A stretch of DNA of 10,209 nt from Euperipatoides rowelli (taxonomy: Eukaryota > Onychophora > Udeonychophora > Euonychophora > Peripatopsidae), in NCBI GenBank assembly GCA_003024985.2, contig PXIH01S0001177.1. One strand, 5' to 3'. Shown piece by piece: positions 6,801 to 10,209 of this stretch. The notes below the pieces were generated by a model. That model was not told where the DNA came from. It saw only the letters and a list, made by a program, of their open reading frames with translations, and did no database searches. Position 1 is the first letter of the stretch. Each line of letters opens with the position of its first letter. The position numbers were made by a program, and so were the translations under genes.

Positions 6801-7823
6801 CTTATGTGTATGACTAAAATTATTCCCTTCTAAATAGCCTGGAAATAGCAAAAAAATATATTTTGATTAAAATCGCCTCTTCCCCATTCACCACAAATTT
6901 TCTTTAATCACATAACGACCTAACTAGTTAAATGTTATGTAATCAATATTCTGATTAGGCCAAATTTAGATTAAAGAAAGGAGAAAAAAAAACGGCTGTC
7001 GACTTTCCTCATGAAATACATTAATTTGTTCAATTAAAAATTGATAAGGTTGATAAAATAACCTTTATTTCAATGTCTATCAAAGTTCAAATGAATTTGT
7101 TAACTAATGTTTCCGGCTTTTTGTTAAATTGATTTCGTTTGCAAATGAACTTATTTTACTATTATTTAAAATAAAAGATTAAGTCAACAATCCGATAAGA
7201 ATTTGTTTTATATTTATTTTATCTAATAAATTCCATCTTAAACATACTATATATTCATTAAATGTAATGATATCAAACCTGTATCTTCATAAATCATACA
7301 GTACGTCATATTATTTTCTCATTGAAGTTTTATGAAATCTTTTCCTGTAATTAGTGTGATACTTTTTGGATAACATAATCTTTATTATTTCACTGATGAG
7401 TTTTTTTTATATTTTGCTTAACAAAATGAAATACCCTATAATCAAGATATCACTTTTTAGAATTGCAATTTAAATAAATTATACAGTATGCATTATTGAC
7501 AAATTATTTAGTTTTCTCTTATTATTTGTATAAATTTTAAATGTTTGTTGATACTTAATTTTTTTAGTAAATTGCCTTTTCGCTTAATTACAATTATATG
7601 AAAGGTTTAAGGGTTATAATGTCTCTATGAAAATCTTAGCTCATCTTTGTGTTTGTAAAATAAATCTTTCCACCTCTAGCATACTTATAAATAGTAAAAA
7701 TAAAATAAAAAAATACATCAGATAATATTTGAAAGTAGATGGAAACTAACAATTCTGGGCCCTTCCTGTTCTTTTCCAAGATTGTTGCACTTATTGTATC
7801 TGTTTCTTGAATGCAGATAATAT
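6801..7823. other. AT-rich stretch, no supported gene
   Basis: Apart from the nested inverted repeats at 6899-6979 nothing stands out. The minus-strand open frame 7636-7836 is AT-driven, runs into the repeat that begins at 7824, and has no splice signals or recognisable residues worth keeping. Confidence 0.5.
6899..6979. repeat. Nested inverted repeats around TAACTAGTTA
   Basis: TTTCTTTAATC at 6899-6909 pairs with GATTAAAGAAA at 6969-6979 (11 bp). Directly inside, ACATAAC at 6910-6916 pairs with GTTATGT at 6934-6940. At the centre is the 10-bp palindrome TAACTAGTTA (6921-6930). The right side carries about 28 extra nt between the two arms, as if an originally continuous 18-bp arm had been interrupted. 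Confidence 0.65.
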
Positions 7824-8460
7824 TTTTTATACCCATATAAATTATGATGGCATTTCCAGTTTTTGCAGCCTCACCAACTTCTGCCTTAATGCTTTTCCCA
7901 CTTTTGGTTTTATATGTCCATCCAGATATTTTTCAGACCTGAAAGTGCTTCCATTTTAAAAAATCCAAAACTGGATATGACCATGTAAAACCTGAATCAG
8001 ATTAGCCACCATCTTGGAAATTAATTAACAGGAATAAAAATTGGCATCACCGTACCATTATATAAACTTCATATGCCTTTAGGAAACAGAAAGTGACCTT
8101 CTGTGCAGGATCAGAGTGTTCCAAAAGAAACAAGAAGGGACCTTTGTCCTAGAATAGGAAGGGATGCCATCTTGAAATGTAATTCCAGCATACCATAAGT
8201 TTATATGGGTATATAAAAACTTCTATAATTTAAGAAAAATAAACTGGAAGTGACATCATCTTGGAAAAGACCTAGATTGACCCAGAAAACCAGAAGTTTG
8301 AGGAGTATAAACCAAAAGTGGGTGGGGCATAGCTTGTGACATCATAATGTGATGTCATATGCTAATATATGGGTTTAAAAACCTCCTCTACCTTTAAGGA
8401 ACAGGAACCAGAATTTCTGCCATCTTGAAGAAGACCCAAATAGGCCCAGAACCATTGTTT
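7824..8460. repeat. Degenerate repeat cluster: one reverse and about three forward units
   Basis: Forward units share a TATAAAAACTTC-type anchor at 8061, 8212 and 8374 (spacing 151 and 162) and an AAGTGAC-type block at 8091 and 8248. CCATCTTG or TCATCTTGG occurs at 8009, 8167, 8256 and 8420. A reverse-oriented copy is shown by two matches: 7824-7841 against 8200-8219 (TTTATATGGGTATA-AAAAA, 2-nt indel) and 7897-7914 against 8306-8322 (ACCAAAAGTGGG core, one indel). The cluster is GC-richer than its flanks, has no long open frame, and looks like an old interspersed or satellite-like repeat family. Confidence 0.7.
8337..8357. repeat. Perfect 8-bp inverted repeat TGACATCA / TGATGTCA
   Basis: TGACATCA (8337-8344) and TGATGTCA (8350-8357) flank TAATG. 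Each is one transition from the cAMP-response element TGACGTCA, as expected after CpG decay; a regulatory role is inference only. Confidence 0.75.
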
Positions 8461-9533
8461 TTCATCCAATATGAGTTCTTTAAAAATTTAGTAATAAGAA
8501 CTGGAATATTTAGGGGTTTTCTGGGTATGTTGAATGATAAAAGGAACATTCCACATTTATAGTCAAAATTTTGATGATCTTAAAGAGATCACTGGTTCCT
8601 ATGTTAACTTTTAAAAATGACTTTTTTTAAAAAAAAATCCTAATTAACATTAATCCGATTATAGGATATAATGGATTATTGCATTTTAAAACTCTTGGTT
8701 TAACTTTTCCTTTTTGGGGTTGCCAAGCTAGAAGGGTTATAGAATATATTTTTTTTTTTTAAGTTTTTTTTAATAAGACTTTTGATTACTTGAAAATTAA
8801 ATAATTTTAAATATACTGGTATCAAAATTTGCAATTGCTAAATATATAGTTATATAAAAATATACTTTATATTTTATGCCACATTTTCTTTTACTAAAAT
8901 TTTTTTTAATATAATTTGGATTTTATCTAATGAATTAATTTGGAACACTAAATGCATCATGTTAAGTAAACAAGTGTTTACCTATTTGTAATTGATGTGG
9001 TTTAAACCTGCACAACTTGAGTAGTATTTGGATTGTTAATATGGATTCAAGTTAATTTTCTAAAATTTACATTAAAAAGAAGAAAAAAAAACAACAATCG
9101 TTTCAGAATAGCCTTAATATTAAAGCAATGGAAAAAAAAAACTGTCCCAATTAATACTAGAAGATATAATTCAGTGGTTAATCACCCTAAATTAATAATA
9201 TTTCTATGAATACTTTTAAATTTTAATTAAATTTAAAATTGACATGTTTGCTTTATACAATATATTTTTTTATGTTATTTCCACTGCGAATTTGAAAGTC
9301 AATAGATTGAACTTATTTGTATAGTGTCAATAATATTTAAAAAACAATAAATAGATTAAAAAAATAAAGTATTTATAATTAATTTTTAATTCTAAAAGAT
9401 TTAACCCTAGGCTTATACAGTATTAAGTAAAATTTTATCAATGACAAAATGAACACCAACTTTAAAAAAAAAAAATGTACAAGAACGTTTAAACTATTAA
9501 ATTTCAAATTTATAAACCATGAAAAACAGACTA
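8461..9533. other. AT-rich stretch, no supported gene
   Basis: The region is dominated by A/T runs. It contains a 7-bp inverted repeat AGTTCTT/AAGAACT near 8473-8502 and a tRNA A-box-like remnant at 9165-9187. If the minus-strand terminal-exon reading at 9534 onwards is real, the right part would be its 3' UTR, with ATTAAA-type signals available near 9385 on the minus strand. Confidence 0.45.
9165..9187 (+). mobile_element. Possible SINE A-box remnant
   Basis: TATAATTCAGTGGTTAATCA shares the 10-mer TCAGTGGTTA with the A-box of the tRNA-like element at 5932. No B-box follows, so this is at most a 5' fragment. Confidence 0.25.
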
Positions 9534-9683
9534 CTACTCTTCATCACTTTCAGTACCTGTGGGATGAAGAGATAAATTATTAAAAGAACCATTTTTATAA
9601 AAAGGACACAAGCCAGTTTGTCCAGATTTTATTTCACATACATTAAAAGAAATGTCATCTATCGAGAAAAATGGCAAATCTAG
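9534..9683 (-). CDS. Possible terminal exon, unknown protein (start ambiguous)
   Basis: A minus-strand frame is open from just after a TGA at 9686-9684 to tandem TAG stops at 9536-9534 and 9533-9531. It ends in an acidic tail, GTESDEE, and reads VCEIKSGQTGLCPFYKNG in the middle. Three acceptors are possible: AG at 9681-9680, AG at 9660-9659 (after a T-rich tract), and the best, CCCACAG with AG at 9558-9557. All three would need two bases to complete the first codon in this frame, while the nearest upstream exon candidate (9737-9784) leaves two bases, so the two do not join in this frame. Joining to 9556 instead would end the protein after Arg-Tyr. A plus-strand acceptor (CTTTCAG, AG at 9552-9553) overlaps. 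The region may well be exonic, but strand and frame are unresolved. Confidence 0.25.
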   Translation of the reverse strand, partial: LDLPFFSIDDISFNVCEIKSGQTGLCPFYKNGSFNNLSLHPTGTESDEE

Positions 9684-9736
9684 TCAGGGCACAAGTCGAT
9701 GACATGTTCCCTTTTTACAATTAACATAATATTTAC

Positions 9737-9784
9737 CTCCATTTTTTTTCTACTTTGGCTGGCTTGACATCATGATGTTTATGA
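9737..9784 (-). CDS. Candidate 48-nt internal exon, unknown basic protein
   Basis: On the minus strand a long T tract and TCTTTTAG (AG at 9786-9785) precede the segment, and GAG|GTAAAT follows it (GT at 9736-9735). Both signals are near consensus. Only one frame is free of stops across the exon; it reads HKHHDVKPAKVEKKW, preceded by one base and followed by two bases (AG, giving Arg or Ser). The peptide is basic and hydrophilic, unlike the Phe/Ile/Leu-rich translations of nearby AT-rich DNA, and GC is about 35%. A 12-bp palindrome ACATCATGATGT (9767-9778) lies inside. Neighbouring exons were not found with confidence. A donor-like AAAAAG|GTAAAA lies further 5' near 10000, but its frames are mostly closed. 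The family is not recognised. Confidence 0.45.
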
Positions 9785-10130
9785 CTAAAAGACAATTAAA
9801 AAAAAACGAAAATATAAACATAATTTGGACTTTTTTTTTTACAAATAGCAAGTCATTTATAAAGTGGTTAGATACAATTCGTATTTGATGTTTATTAAAT
9901 ACATTTTTGCACTCTAAAATACAATGAACCCTAATGATACACCTGCTCTGTGCTTAGTTATCACAAGTTCAAATTTTAAGTATATTATAATGTCATTTTA
10001 CCTTTTTCTCTACTGTGTCAACTTATACTTAGTTAGTCTAATATCAATTATGATTTGAATGTAGTCAATGGGACTAAAAGTACTTAAGATTTGTCAATTC
10101 TTTTTTTTTTGTAATATTAAATTAAATAAT
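9785..10130. other. AT-rich stretch, probable intron of minus-strand gene if one exists
   Basis: No further exon is convincing. A long minus-strand open frame crosses the T-rich acceptor tract of the 9737-9784 exon and is Phe/Ile-rich, so it is treated as compositional. A T10 run lies at 10101-10110. Confidence 0.4.
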
Positions 10131-10209
10131 CTAATCTAATCTAATCTAATCTAATCTAATCTAATCTAATCTAATCTAATCTAATCTAATCTAATCTAAT
10201 CTAATCTAA
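10131..10209 (+). repeat. Perfect (CTAAT)n pentanucleotide microsatellite, truncated by window end
   Basis: Nearly 16 uninterrupted CTAAT units occur with no visible mismatch. The array continues beyond the window, so its full length is unknown. Perfect copies indicate recent expansion. Confidence 0.97.

Noticed and set aside
6029-6851. Three minus-strand open frames rich in Ser, Leu, Ile and Tyr
   Set aside because: They are translations of the GAGA/GATA microsatellite and its edge; residues follow the repeat units in every frame.
7636-7836. 66-codon minus-strand open frame
   Set aside because: AT-driven composition, no splice or start signals of note, and it overlaps the edge of the degenerate repeat cluster.
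9735-9945. Long minus-strand open frame of about 68 codons overlapping the 48-nt exon
   Set aside because: It is Phe/Ile/Lys-rich, has no start or acceptor in a good place, and runs through the poly-T acceptor tract in a different frame from the exon.
10131-10209. Telomeric repeat
   Set aside because: The unit is CTAAT, not CCTAA or CCCTAA, with no mixed units, so a microsatellite is the simpler reading.
1-10209. CRISPR array, rRNA, operon or virus-derived genes
   Set aside because: No regularly spaced conserved direct repeats with unique spacers, no rRNA-like segments, and no reverse transcriptase, integrase or capsid reading were seen in any frame.

Overview
The window is AT-rich eukaryotic DNA (GC roughly 28-30% by eye), almost certainly intergenic and intronic sequence of an animal. 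The reasons are the lack of long open frames, many A/T homopolymer runs, several microsatellites, tRNA-derived SINE-like pieces, an inverted-repeat element that looks like a MITE, and short open stretches bounded by good spliceosomal splice signals. The two isolated N positions (1516 and 2474) suggest a draft shotgun assembly. The species cannot be fixed from the sequence; an AT-rich invertebrate is the best guess. None of the long open frames encodes a protein I recognise.

Layout. 1-1444 is AT-rich with one weak exon candidate (249-296, +) and a C13 run. 1445-1537 on the minus strand is the best hidden exon: 93 nt, textbook acceptor and donor, phase 1-1, about 40% GC, four cysteines. 1582-2073 is a MITE-like element with 24-bp terminal inverted repeats (23/24 identical). 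2074-3187 is AT-rich with a G10 run. 3188-3385 is a degenerate tandem repeat of about 49-60 bp. It leads into the most unusual segment, 3442-3659, a GC-richer island of consecutive stem-loops ending just before an AATAAA. 3660-5480 is AT-rich with one weak open frame (4725-5024, +).

5491-5560 (minus) and 5932-6002 (plus) are tRNA-like elements. The second has a TGT (Thr) anticodon loop and a decayed acceptor stem. 6117-6800 is a long purine-rich GGAT/GAGA/GATA microsatellite whose reverse strand gives false Ser/Leu/Ile/Tyr open frames. 6899-6979 holds nested inverted repeats. 7824-8460 is a degenerate interspersed repeat: three direct units of about 150-163 bp plus a reverse-oriented copy, with recurring GGAAGTGAC, CCATCTTG and TGACATCA/TGATGTCA motifs. 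9534-9784 on the minus strand contains a strong 48-nt exon candidate and, downstream, an ambiguous terminal-exon region. 10131-10209 is a perfect (CTAAT)n microsatellite running off the window edge.

The two best exon candidates are both on the minus strand and could belong to one gene with large introns. Their phases do not join directly, so at least one further exon would be needed; this link is inference only. No CRISPR array, prokaryotic operon, rRNA gene or intact transposase was seen.
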